Shown here: positions 1-7,898 of the stretch, one piece after another | Position numbering within the stretch: position 1 is the first letter of the stretch | Layout of the letters: every line of letters starts with the position of its first letter | NCBI GenBank assembly: GCA_900319485.1 | Contig: ONOQ01000002.1 | Span: 42,503-106,502, forward strand | DNA: 64,000 nucleotides | Source: an uncultured Bacteroidales bacterium | GTDB lineage: Bacteria; Bacteroidota; Bacteroidia; Bacteroidales; UBA932 | Reading direction: 5' to 3' | Made by a program: the position numbers and the translations under genes | The notes under the pieces: model-generated | The model's database searches: none | The model's input: the letters and a program-made list of their open reading frames with translations, nothing else | What the model was told of the DNA's origin: nothing

Positions 1-1286
1 AGCAGGAGATTGGTGCTGAAGAAACTGCCGCCACCGCCGCTGGAATTCATCTTCTGGCTCCAGAAGGGATTGGAGACGTCTCGGCCCCACCAGGACTTGC
101 CGTTGTCGGAGCGTGTATTGCTGTTCACATACAACACTTCACCTGTATTTACATCGTATGGATTGTCCCAGGGCATCTGCTGCAGGCTCAGAGCACCGCG
201 GTTGAGGCTCCAGGACTTGTCATAGTTCATGCGCACGTTGAGAGTAACGCGGGGCAGGATCTCCGCTCCTACGTTAACACGGCCGGAGAGCTTACGGTAA
301 CGAGTTTGCTTGACAATACCGTTGTTGTCAAAATAGTCGATGCTGGCAAGGTACGTCATTTTCCCCTGACTGCCGGAAGCCGACACATAATAGTCCTGCT
401 TGAGACCGGGCTGGGTAGCCTCCGCTATCCAGTCTGTGTCGGTTTCAAGGACTTTCTGGTTATCAAGTTGTTTCTGGGAACCTTTGCTCATGAAGAGTTT
501 GGAGTAGTCGTAGAGTTCCTGTGAGTTCATCATGCTGAACCTGCCAAGGGCTATCTGTTCAAGACCAGTCTGCAGGCGTACTTCCACCTGGCTGTCCTGT
601 CCCCTCTTGGCCTGCTTTGTGGTCACCACAATAACGCCGCCGGAGCCGGATGCGCCGTAGATACCGGTAGCGCCCGCGTCCTTCAGGACTGTCACGCTTT
701 CTACGTCATTTGGATTGAAAGTACCACCAACAACGCCATCTACAACGTACAAAGGATCGCTATTGGCCGATATTGAGCCGGTACCACGGATACGGATGGT
801 TGAACCGCTGTTGGGGTTACCTGAAGAACTGTACACTTCCAAACCTGCCACCTTACCCTGAAGCATCGTTCCAAGGTCATTGGAAGAGACATCCCTCAGG
901 CTCTCTCCCTGCACGGTGGTGACAGCACTGGAAAGTTCCGTCTTGCGAACGCTGGAATAACCCATAGAGATAGCCGCGTCCAATGTGTTGATATCGGAAT
1001 CCATCGTCACATTGACCACAGAACGGCCTTTTATGGGTTCCGTTACCGTAGTATAGCCAAGATAGCCGAAAACCAGCGTGGCATCGGCCCCAGCTTCCAG
1101 TGTATACTGGCCGTCAAGGTTGGTAACCACACCACGTGTAGTACCCTGTATGGCCACACTGACGCCAATGAGAGGCTCTCCTGTTGCGGCTTCCGTAACT
1201 GTTCCGGAGACTTTGAGGACCTGAGCCTGCAAAGTGAGGACACCGGCGGTAACCGCAAGAATAGTTGTTAAGATTCTTTTTATCAT
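1..1286 (-). CDS. SusC/RagA-type TonB-dependent outer-membrane receptor, N-terminal part
   Basis: This gene runs off the left edge, so only about the first 428 residues are present. It begins with a signal peptide (MIKRILTTILAVTAGV...LQAQ). A carboxypeptidase-regulatory-like domain follows (SGTVTEAATGEPLIGVSV). Next comes a TonB plug with the typical SusC motifs RIRGTGSI, DPLYVVDGV and VTVLKDAGATGIYG, and then the start of the barrel. The family imports oligosaccharides across the outer membrane with a SusD lid and TonB energy. It lies 18 nt after the GH109 gene and is probably cotranscribed with GH20 and GH109. It is a diverged paralogue of the SusC at 13074-16133; both share the GG(T/S)FNPND plug motif. 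A SusD partner is expected beyond the edge. Confidence 0.93.
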   Translation of the reverse strand, partial: MIKRILTTILAVTAGVLTLQAQVLKVSGTVTEAATGEPLIGVSVAIQGTTRGVVTNLDGQYTLEAGADATLVFGYLGYTTVTEPIKGRSVVNVTMDSDINTLDAAISMGYSSVRKTELSSAVTTVQGESLRDVSSNDLGTMLQGKVAGLEVYSSSGNPNSGSTIRIRGTGSISANSDPLYVVDGVVGGTFNPNDVESVTVLKDAGATGIYGASGSGGVIVVTTKQAKRGQDSQVEVRLQTGLEQIALGRFSMMNSQELYDYSKLFMSKGSQKQLDNQKVLETDTDWIAEATQPGLKQDYYVSASGSQGKMTYLASIDYFDNNGIVKQTRYRKLSGRVNVGAEILPRVTLNVRMNYDKSWSLNRGALSLQQMPWDNPYDVNTGEVLYVNSNTRSDNGKSWWGRDVSNPFWSQKMNSSGGGGSFFSTNLL

Positions 1287-1304
1287 TTGGTCAGAGATTA
1301 AATG

Positions 1305-2732
1305 TTATCGCATGGAGCCGTCAGCGAATGCATACTTGAAGCCATCTGTCTTCTGCCATCCGCCGCGGGTAAAATCAGGGACCTCAACCGGAGCGCAGCC
1401 ATTATCCATGGAAATGGAACCGAGTTCTCCAAGGCAGCACCATTCGGCAAGGTCGTATACATCCATATCCAGAGGAAGTCCATAATGCAGGCAGTAAATC
1501 AGGCGGTAATCCATAAGGAAGTCCATTCCGCCGTGACCACCGACCCTCTTTGCCTTCTCTTCAAGTTCTGCATCAAGGATTGGTGTAGGATATTTTTCAC
1601 GCAGGGCGTTCACAACATTTTCCGGAAGGGCCGCATGCTGATTCTCGATCTTATAGTCTATACCAGCCTTCTCAAGTTGTTCGGGACGCAGGGAAAGCTG
1701 CTCTACAGGATACTTGGCGGCATATCCAAGGGTACCCACAAGCTGGTACATGCGGTTGTAGGGACGGGGGTTAAGTACATCATGCTCAACAAGTACAGAC
1801 TTGCCGTTCTCTGTACGGATAAGGGTGCATGTTATGTCTCCGTTGCGGAAATCCTTTGCATCCTCGCCTTGGAAATACTTTCCTTCGGCCTTCTTCTTCT
1901 CAAATGCCACCTGGCCGTTGGCACTCTTGGTATCTACGGCAACAAGAGTCTTGAAGCGGTCTCCACGGTGAATGTTGAGGGCCTGGGCGATGGGACCGAG
2001 GCCGTGAGTGGGATAGACGTCTCCCCTGTTTCTGTAATTGAAGTCCAGGCGCCAGTTCTCCCAGTAGTCGTTCCAGTAATCGAAGAGGTTGTGGCAATAT
2101 GAGCCTTCTGCGTGGAGGATTTCTCCAAAGAGGCCTTCACGGGCCATCTGGAGGGCGCTTAACTCAAAGAAGTCATAGCAGCAGTTCTCCAGCATCATGC
2201 AGTGACGGCGGGTCTTTTCGGCGGTATTGACAAGGGCCCAGCATTCTTCCAAAGTGGTGGCAGCCGGAACCTCAATGGCGACATGCTTTCCATGTTCCAT
2301 GGCATAAAGGGCGATGGGGGTATGGTGCACCCAGTCTGTACAAATGTACACAAGATCAATGTCGTCACGCTCGCAGAGTTCCTTGTAGCCTTCCAGTCCG
2401 GTATAGCCATCCGGGCGGCTGAAGCCGTTCTCCACAAGGTAATTGGCCGATTTTTCCACTTTTTCCGGAAGGACGTCGCAGAGAGCCACGATTTTGCTCC
2501 AAGGGACGTTTGTGTAACGGTATACGGCAAATGAGCCGCGAGCCCCAAGGCCCACAATACCAATACGGACAGTGTCAATGGGGTCTGCCTTAAGACCAAT
2601 CACATCTTCCTGTCCGGCAGGACGGGCAGGAACCTTTGTACGTATTACACCGTCATTCTTACCGCAGCAAGAAGCAAGGAGCAAGGCTGCACTTGCGACA
2701 ATGGCAATTTTGCCGATTAATGAATTTGACAT
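1305..2732 (-). CDS. Gfo/Idh/MocA-type lipoprotein, GH109 alpha-N-acetylgalactosaminidase-like
   Basis: A 475-residue protein with a lipoprotein signal peptide (LLLASCCGK). An NAD-binding Rossmann motif (GIVGLGARG, about residues 58-66) and a GH109-like body follow, with YPTHGLGPIAQ near residue 235. GH109 enzymes use tightly bound NAD to remove terminal alpha-GalNAc by an oxidation-elimination route. Length and motifs fit the Bacteroides GH109 lipoproteins. The gene sits 15 nt downstream of the GH20 gene, so one transcript is likely. GH20, GH123 and AgaS nearby support a GalNAc substrate, but other Gfo/Idh/MocA activities cannot be ruled out from sequence alone. Confidence 0.85.
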   Translation of the reverse strand: MSNSLIGKIAIVASAALLLASCCGKNDGVIRTKVPARPAGQEDVIGLKADPIDTVRIGIVGLGARGSFAVYRYTNVPWSKIVALCDVLPEKVEKSANYLVENGFSRPDGYTGLEGYKELCERDDIDLVYICTDWVHHTPIALYAMEHGKHVAIEVPAATTLEECWALVNTAEKTRRHCMMLENCCYDFFELSALQMAREGLFGEILHAEGSYCHNLFDYWNDYWENWRLDFNYRNRGDVYPTHGLGPIAQALNIHRGDRFKTLVAVDTKSANGQVAFEKKKAEGKYFQGEDAKDFRNGDITCTLIRTENGKSVLVEHDVLNPRPYNRMYQLVGTLGYAAKYPVEQLSLRPEQLEKAGIDYKIENQHAALPENVVNALREKYPTPILDAELEEKAKRVGGHGGMDFLMDYRLIYCLHYGLPLDMDVYDLAEWCCLGELGSISMDNGCAPVEVPDFTRGGWQKTDGFKYAFADGSMR

Positions 2733-2747
2733 AGGATTTGTTAGTTA

Positions 2748-4532
2748 TTATTTGATAATAAGTTTCTTACCTTCTTCATAGCTCATTTCCCAGGGGCCTT
2801 TGCGAACCTTGAGGTAAGCCTCAAGTTCCTCGGGGGTGCGAGCGGGCTTTTCATAGCCGGGCATACCCACAATACCCCATAGATGTTTGGCATAGGTATA
2901 ACCCATGGCCTCATAGATGTCACGGCTGTGATCCATGGCTGCGCGGAAACGTTTCCAGTCACGGGCGCCCACGGCTTCCCATTGGACCTCGGACAAGGCG
3001 GCAAGGCGGGGAAGCAGCATGTACTCCAGGTACTCCGGCGTGGCGATGAATTCTGTCCAAAGGTTTGCCTGGACGCCGATTATATGGGACACGGCCTCCG
3101 GAGCCACACCTTCGCATGGCTCGTAGGAATACATAAGTTCCGACGGCAGGCATGCTCCTATGGAAACAGGTTCCCTATCCCATTCCTCGGAGTTATAACG
3201 GTCTATATACATGTAATAGCCCGGGGACATTATGGCGTCAAATCCGCGCGCCGCCGCACGGATACCGGGTTCAATTCCACGCCAGGACATTATGGTAGCC
3301 CCTTCATCAAGGTCTCCCTCCAGGATTTCCTCCCAGCCGATTATCTTGCGACCATGTTCTGCAAGGAATTTCTGGATGCGGTTTGTCACATAGCTCTGGA
3401 GATACTGCTCCGCTGTGTGGCCGTCGTGGTCGGACAATCCAAGCTCCTTGATGCGGGCCTGGCAACGGGGACATTCTTTCCAACGGATTTTTGGACATTC
3501 GTCACCGCCGATATTAATATATTCCGACGGGAAAAGGTCCATCACTTCAGTAAGGACATCCTCAAGGAATTCGAAAGTCTTTTCCTGTCCGGGACACAGT
3601 ACATCAGGTTTTACACCCCAGGTGGTTGCAACCTCATAGGGGCCGCCGGTGCACCCAAGTTCAGGATATGCGGTAAGGGCCGAAAGCATATGGCCGGGAA
3701 GGTCCACTTCCGGGATTACAGTGATGCCGCGCTCTTTGGCGTAAGCCACAACGTCACGGACTTCTTCCTGGGTATAAAAACCGCCGTATTCCTTATGGTC
3801 CAAACTGTCTCTCCAATGGGCCACCTGGGTTTCCTTCCTAATGGAACCAACCTCGGTGAGGCGGGGATATTTCTTTATCTCAAGGCGCCATCCCTGGTCT
3901 TCGGTAAGGTGCCAGTGGAAACGGTTTACCTTGTATATAGCCATTACATCCAGGCAGCGCTTGATTTCACTTGCCGGGAAGAAATGACGGCCGGAGTCAA
4001 TGAGGACACCACGGTAAGAGAAACGAGGAGAATCTTCAATTGTGGCATACTGCACGCGGTAACGTGCACTTCTGGTTTCCGGGTTAAAGAATGATGCAGG
4101 GAGCATCTGCATAAGAGTATGTATGGCATTGAACACACCTTCCGTGCTGGAAGTTGTTACGGTCACACCATCTTTTCCTATTTCCAGACGGTAGGCCTCA
4201 AATGTACCGGAAACTTCTCCGGAAACAAAGCGCACTCCTTCTTTAAAAGAATCCGGAGAGGCAGATTTCACTTTATTCCTACAACCGGTGGTTTCCTTTA
4301 GCCGTCCGGCAAATGTTTGTACGGCATCTAGGCTTTCCTGTCCAAGGGAGGCATCTACATAGAAACGGGCCCCTGTGAGCTCATAGAAGCCTTCTGCAAG
4401 GCATACTGATGAAGGATATGGGATTACGCTGAAGGGGACATCTTCAAAGGCGTAATCTCCAGAAGGGCGAGAATTACAGGATAATGAAAAAACCGCTAAA
4501 GTGATTACGGCAACGATTGTGAAATTCTTCAT
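2748..4532 (-). CDS. GH20 beta-N-acetylhexosaminidase lipoprotein
   Basis: A 594-residue protein. The start is the ATG giving MKNFTIVAVITLAVFSLSCN, a lipoprotein signal with Cys19; the longer open frame upstream overlaps the divergent gene and its promoter. An N-terminal GH20b-like domain (about 30-165) precedes the TIM barrel. The barrel carries GVLIDSGRHFFP, FHWHLTEDQGWRLEI and the catalytic Asp-Glu pair in INIGGDEC (D344-E345). GH20 enzymes release terminal beta-GlcNAc or GalNAc by substrate-assisted catalysis. The protein is probably anchored at the cell surface or in the periplasm and acts with the downstream GH109. A TAAATTTG box and a 9-bp inverted repeat lie just upstream. Confidence 0.93.
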   Translation of the reverse strand: MKNFTIVAVITLAVFSLSCNSRPSGDYAFEDVPFSVIPYPSSVCLAEGFYELTGARFYVDASLGQESLDAVQTFAGRLKETTGCRNKVKSASPDSFKEGVRFVSGEVSGTFEAYRLEIGKDGVTVTTSSTEGVFNAIHTLMQMLPASFFNPETRSARYRVQYATIEDSPRFSYRGVLIDSGRHFFPASEIKRCLDVMAIYKVNRFHWHLTEDQGWRLEIKKYPRLTEVGSIRKETQVAHWRDSLDHKEYGGFYTQEEVRDVVAYAKERGITVIPEVDLPGHMLSALTAYPELGCTGGPYEVATTWGVKPDVLCPGQEKTFEFLEDVLTEVMDLFPSEYINIGGDECPKIRWKECPRCQARIKELGLSDHDGHTAEQYLQSYVTNRIQKFLAEHGRKIIGWEEILEGDLDEGATIMSWRGIEPGIRAAARGFDAIMSPGYYMYIDRYNSEEWDREPVSIGACLPSELMYSYEPCEGVAPEAVSHIIGVQANLWTEFIATPEYLEYMLLPRLAALSEVQWEAVGARDWKRFRAAMDHSRDIYEAMGYTYAKHLWGIVGMPGYEKPARTPEELEAYLKVRKGPWEMSYEEGKKLIIK

Positions 4533-4535
4533 GTG

Positions 4536-4573
4536 GCCAGTGTTATATTGATACAAATTTAATAAACACTGGC
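4536..4573. promoter_or_regulatory. inverted repeat between divergent genes, candidate operator
   Basis: The 9-bp arms GCCAGTGTT (4536-4544) and AACACTGGC (4565-4573) are perfect inverted repeats around a 20-nt AT-rich spacer. The spacer contains the -7 box of the GH20 gene, so a bound protein could block that promoter. The role as an operator is inferred from geometry only. Confidence 0.5.
4554..4561 (-). promoter_or_regulatory. -7 box of the GH20-GH109-SusC unit
   Basis: TAAATTTG on the minus strand matches the Bacteroidetes TAnnTTTG consensus. It lies 21 nt before the GH20 ATG, inside the inverted-repeat spacer. Confidence 0.55.
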
Positions 4574-4594
4574 AAATTATCCAATAAAAAACTT

Positions 4595-4602
4595 TATCTT
4601 TG
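4595..4602 (+). promoter_or_regulatory. -7 box of the metallophosphoesterase gene
   Basis: TATCTTTG ends only 3 nt before the ATG at 4606. Transcription starting at the usual distance would begin at or inside the start codon, giving a leaderless or near-leaderless mRNA. Confidence 0.55.
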
Positions 4603-4605
4603 GAT

Positions 4606-5937
4606 ATGAAAAGAAGAGACTTTATCAAGGGTTCTGCCGCACTGGCGCTGGCTGCCGGTACTGCAAATATTGCCAAAGCCATTGATTTAACGGGCAATAA
4701 TAAGGCCGATGATCCCATCTCAGGGAAACTCATAGCGTCCGCCCCGCTGCTTGAAAACTACGCGGAAACTTCCATGGGGGTTGCCTTTGCAGTTAATGCA
4801 CTCGCAAACGGATATGTCCTCATAGGAGAAAAACCGGACCTGTCCGATGCCAGGAAAGTTAAATGCGGCGGATACCGCCTGTGTGACATCAACGACAAAG
4901 TGCTTCAGGTGCGCCTCACGGGCCTGAAACCCGACACCACGTATTTTTATAAGATTGGCGCAGACCGCATTCATTACGGCGGTGGCTACGACATGAAAAT
5001 CATCGGCAACGAAGAAGATCCCGCCATCTATTCTTTCACCACCGCCGGCAAAAAGGCCAAGGCCCATTTCTGCGTGATTAACGACACCCACGTGCAGTGG
5101 GATCCTTTCTCAATGGCCATAGAAAAAGTCGCCCAACTGTCGCCCTCATGTGTCATCTGGAACGGAGACGCCTCCAATACGGAAGAAACCATTGAGGCTC
5201 AGATGAAGATCTTCCTCCAGCCGGAGATTGACAGAAAGGATTATGGCTCCCGCATTCCGTACATGTTCTGCCCCGGAAACCACGACAGCCGCGGCTGGGC
5301 CAACCGCCACCTGGAGAATGTGTGGATGTACCGCCAGCCAGAAGAACGCAGCCCCCGAGACTGGGACCTTGGCCGAAACTTTGCCGTGAGGATGGGAGAC
5401 ATAGCCCTTATCGGCCTTGATACCGCAGAGGACAAACTGGATACCAATCCCATATTCGCAGGGCTCTTCAACAGCGGCCCTTACCGCGAAGCCCAAGCCG
5501 TATGGCTTAAAGACGTCCTCAAGCGCAAGGACATAGCATCGGCCCCTTATATTGTTGCCTTCTGCCATATTCCCCTTTTTGACCCCCGCCCGGATGAAAA
5601 TCCCGGAGATATAGCGCCCGCCGATTCTTCTCCTCTATACAAGCACAATTGGGCGGCATGGCAGCGCACCTGTTCCAAATTGTGGGGGCCGCTGCTTCAT
5701 AAGGCCGGATGCCAGGTGCTTATAACCGCACACCAGCACCGCTTCCGCTACGACACTCCCGCGGAAACTGGCCAGGGGTGGGCCCAGATTGTTGGCGGAG
5801 GCCCCGAGCTCAATTCTGTCACGTCCTTCCCTACCGTAATTGAAGGAAAGGTAGAAAAAAAGGCACTGCGCATAATAGTGCACAATGCCCATACCGGAGA
5901 AATATGTCTAAACAAGAGCTTTAAACCACGCTTCTAG
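4606..5937 (+). CDS. secreted metallophosphoesterase (calcineurin-like, with N-terminal Ig/Fn-like domain)
   Basis: A 443-residue protein. MKRRDFIKGSAALALAAG is a Tat-like twin-basic signal segment. A beta-sandwich of the purple-acid-phosphatase N-terminal type follows (LTGLKPDTTYFYKIGADR). The calcineurin-like domain carries the metal-binding motifs INDTHVQWD, WNGDASN, PGNHDSRG, FCHIPLFD and TAHQHRFR. The ATG at 4606 is chosen over the in-frame TTG two codons upstream. The gene stands alone between the GH20 unit and the convergent GH123-like gene, only 3 nt from the latter's stop. The substrate is unknown; removal of phosphate from a glycan or nucleotide outside the cytoplasm is inferred from location and family. 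Confidence 0.88.
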   Translation: MKRRDFIKGSAALALAAGTANIAKAIDLTGNNKADDPISGKLIASAPLLENYAETSMGVAFAVNALANGYVLIGEKPDLSDARKVKCGGYRLCDINDKVLQVRLTGLKPDTTYFYKIGADRIHYGGGYDMKIIGNEEDPAIYSFTTAGKKAKAHFCVINDTHVQWDPFSMAIEKVAQLSPSCVIWNGDASNTEETIEAQMKIFLQPEIDRKDYGSRIPYMFCPGNHDSRGWANRHLENVWMYRQPEERSPRDWDLGRNFAVRMGDIALIGLDTAEDKLDTNPIFAGLFNSGPYREAQAVWLKDVLKRKDIASAPYIVAFCHIPLFDPRPDENPGDIAPADSSPLYKHNWAAWQRTCSKLWGPLLHKAGCQVLITAHQHRFRYDTPAETGQGWAQIVGGGPELNSVTSFPTVIEGKVEKKALRIIVHNAHTGEICLNKSFKPRF

Positions 5938-5940
5938 TTA

Positions 5941-7794
5941 TTATTGCACCTCCCTGCTTAATTCATTCACCTTGTCACGCATGGATGCCGCCTCCTTGAC
6001 CATCGAAGATTTAAGGGAAGAGACAATCTCGTCCACCTTGGCGGCCTTTCCGGGATACAGTTTACGTATTAGGTTCAGTTTTTCAGTGTACCGCATCCCT
6101 TCGCAGAGTTTCTCGAAACGAGGACTGCTCTGTGCCTTCATTTCTGCCGAATTCCTCTCGTCCGGATATATCAGGTAGCAGTCTCCAGGGTAACAAGTAG
6201 TGTGAAGGGTTCCATAAAGGGGATCTTCATCATACTTGTTCAGGGCCCAGCGCATCACACCATCCATTCCGTACTTTTTGGCTTCATAAACTGCAAATGC
6301 CGCCTCTGCAGGCTGGCAGGTAGATGCCATCTTGCCACTTCCGCAAGAGTACAGGGTGGTCTGAAGCCCTTTTGCCCTGCGGCTTTGAGCCAGTTCCCTG
6401 GCATTTGACGGCCTTGCATTTTCCCAAATGGAGACGTCGTACATCCTGTCATAAAGAGGCTCCACCTCCTTCCCGTTCACGGCTCCGCCAACCTTGAGCT
6501 GGACGCCCTTGGAGTTGGTAATTGCTTCGGCAGCCTCAACAAGCGCCAATGTCACATCATAAAGGCGCTCGTCCATATATAGAACGGCCATCTCAAACCA
6601 GCCCTTCTCCTCCAGATGTGCGGTAAGGTCCTGGAGAAATTCGTGTGTGGTTGTCTTCCAGCGATCCTGCCCGGGCTGAGCGCTGAGTTTATTGGTAACT
6701 TCTCCTGTGGACTCGTCATAGTAAACAAAGCCCCAACCAACTCCGGTGTGATAGAAGAGGTCTATCTGACGGTTAATACCGTGCTTGAGGTTAAGTTCCA
6801 TATAGTAGTCCATATCCGTGTAATCCCACCTGTAGGTACCGTCCTTCTGAAGAATCCACTTTATCATTGAAGGCGTTGCACAAGGGAACCGGCTGTTGTC
6901 CGGGCCTTCCACAGTTTGGACGCTTATGGCATTGCCGCCGGCTTTATGATAGAGTTCAAGTTCACTTTCAAGACCTGCCTGATACTTTGGATCAAGGCGC
7001 ACATAATAAAGGCTGAAAGGGTTGGTATCCTGCCTCTCCGGCGTAGTGAAATTGAAAAATTCCATGTTGGTTTTGCCGGAGTAGTACCTGTTGGATGCAA
7101 ACGGGGTTTCCCAAAGATCCAGGAAAGTTTCCCATTCCTCCGGATTGGTGAGTGTAAGATTAAGGACATCCAGCGAATACTTGAAAACTGCTATATCCTT
7201 CTGGGCCGATTTCAGCGATACCCTGCCCGTATAAGTACCTGCAGGGGTGCCCGCCGGAACATATATATCAACCCATGCAGAATAAAGCTTGCCGGCCTCA
7301 AGGTCTTTTACGGCGCTGTGGGTAATGACGTCGTATATATCGTAATCTATGTCAGGATATGCCTCGGATTTGGAGTGGATTGCGTTTATATATGTAGCCG
7401 ATATATTATCCTTGGATATCACGGCGCCGTTTTCACTCACAAGGTCTTCCACATCCAGAACAGCTCCCGGGAAAGCTTCCTCCTGGGTAAGGATGTCTAT
7501 ACGGCTTGACACATGGTCATTTTTCCACGAACATCCGGACCAGTTGCGGGACTGGGTATACACTCCTGCCTGGCTGGTAGCCATAACCTTGCTGTAATCT
7601 CTGGGATTCAAGTTTTTGTCGCCGTCGGAGATCATGGCCCATACAGGGTCATCAAAGACTTCCTCCGATGGATTTTCAACGGCAGGCTCCTCCTGGTCAG
7701 AGTCCTGAGGCAATTGTTCTGCGGCAGTTTCACGAGGCTGGGCACATCCGCCCAGGACAAAGAGGGTCAATACAATGGAATAAGCGAGTTTCAT
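5941..7794 (-). CDS. GH123-type (former DUF4091) lipoprotein, possible beta-N-acetylgalactosaminidase
   Basis: A 617-residue protein. The start is placed at MKLAYSIVLTLFVLGGCAQ, giving a lipobox Cys; the upstream extension in the same frame overlaps the promoter and terminator. An N-terminal beta-rich domain (about 60-220, ending in a VPAGTPAGTYTGRVSL strand) precedes a TIM-barrel-like region of the DUF4091/GH123 catalytic family. This region contains an Asp-Glu pair in YMDERLYD (D408-E409), the type of pair GH123 uses for substrate-assisted cleavage of beta-GalNAc. The C-terminal part (GVMRWALNKYDEDP, LIYPD) also fits DUF4091. It has its own promoter and converges on the phosphoesterase. Activity is inferred from family and neighbours. 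Confidence 0.8.
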   Translation of the reverse strand: MKLAYSIVLTLFVLGGCAQPRETAAEQLPQDSDQEEPAVENPSEEVFDDPVWAMISDGDKNLNPRDYSKVMATSQAGVYTQSRNWSGCSWKNDHVSSRIDILTQEEAFPGAVLDVEDLVSENGAVISKDNISATYINAIHSKSEAYPDIDYDIYDVITHSAVKDLEAGKLYSAWVDIYVPAGTPAGTYTGRVSLKSAQKDIAVFKYSLDVLNLTLTNPEEWETFLDLWETPFASNRYYSGKTNMEFFNFTTPERQDTNPFSLYYVRLDPKYQAGLESELELYHKAGGNAISVQTVEGPDNSRFPCATPSMIKWILQKDGTYRWDYTDMDYYMELNLKHGINRQIDLFYHTGVGWGFVYYDESTGEVTNKLSAQPGQDRWKTTTHEFLQDLTAHLEEKGWFEMAVLYMDERLYDVTLALVEAAEAITNSKGVQLKVGGAVNGKEVEPLYDRMYDVSIWENARPSNARELAQSRRAKGLQTTLYSCGSGKMASTCQPAEAAFAVYEAKKYGMDGVMRWALNKYDEDPLYGTLHTTCYPGDCYLIYPDERNSAEMKAQSSPRFEKLCEGMRYTEKLNLIRKLYPGKAAKVDEIVSSLKSSMVKEAASMRDKVNELSREVQ

Positions 7795-7812
7795 ATTATG
7801 CAGTTTATACAA

Positions 7813-7820
7813 CAAATATA
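7813..7820 (-). promoter_or_regulatory. -7 box of the GH123-like gene
   Basis: TATATTTG on the minus strand lies 18 nt before the ATG at 7794. It is just downstream of the terminator that closes the preceding operon. Confidence 0.55.
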
Positions 7821-7841
7821 CACAATAAAGCGCAAAGACCA

Positions 7842-7873
7842 ATAAAAACCGGCCGGACAAACGCCCGGCCGGT
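7842..7873 (-). terminator. strong intrinsic terminator of the agaS-gatZ-susCD operon
   Basis: On the minus strand a perfect 9-bp GC stem, ACCGGCCGG with CCGGCCGGT and an 8-nt loop, is followed by a T-rich run (TTTTTATT). It lies 25 nt after the stop of the fimbrillin-like gene. Confidence 0.85.
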
Positions 7874-7898
7874 GCCATTCATAGGGGTGAGAAGATCA

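Noticed and set aside
2883..4094. Open frame of 403 codons antisense to GH20
   Set aside because: It overlaps the GH20 catalytic domain completely and encodes no recognisable domain or signal.
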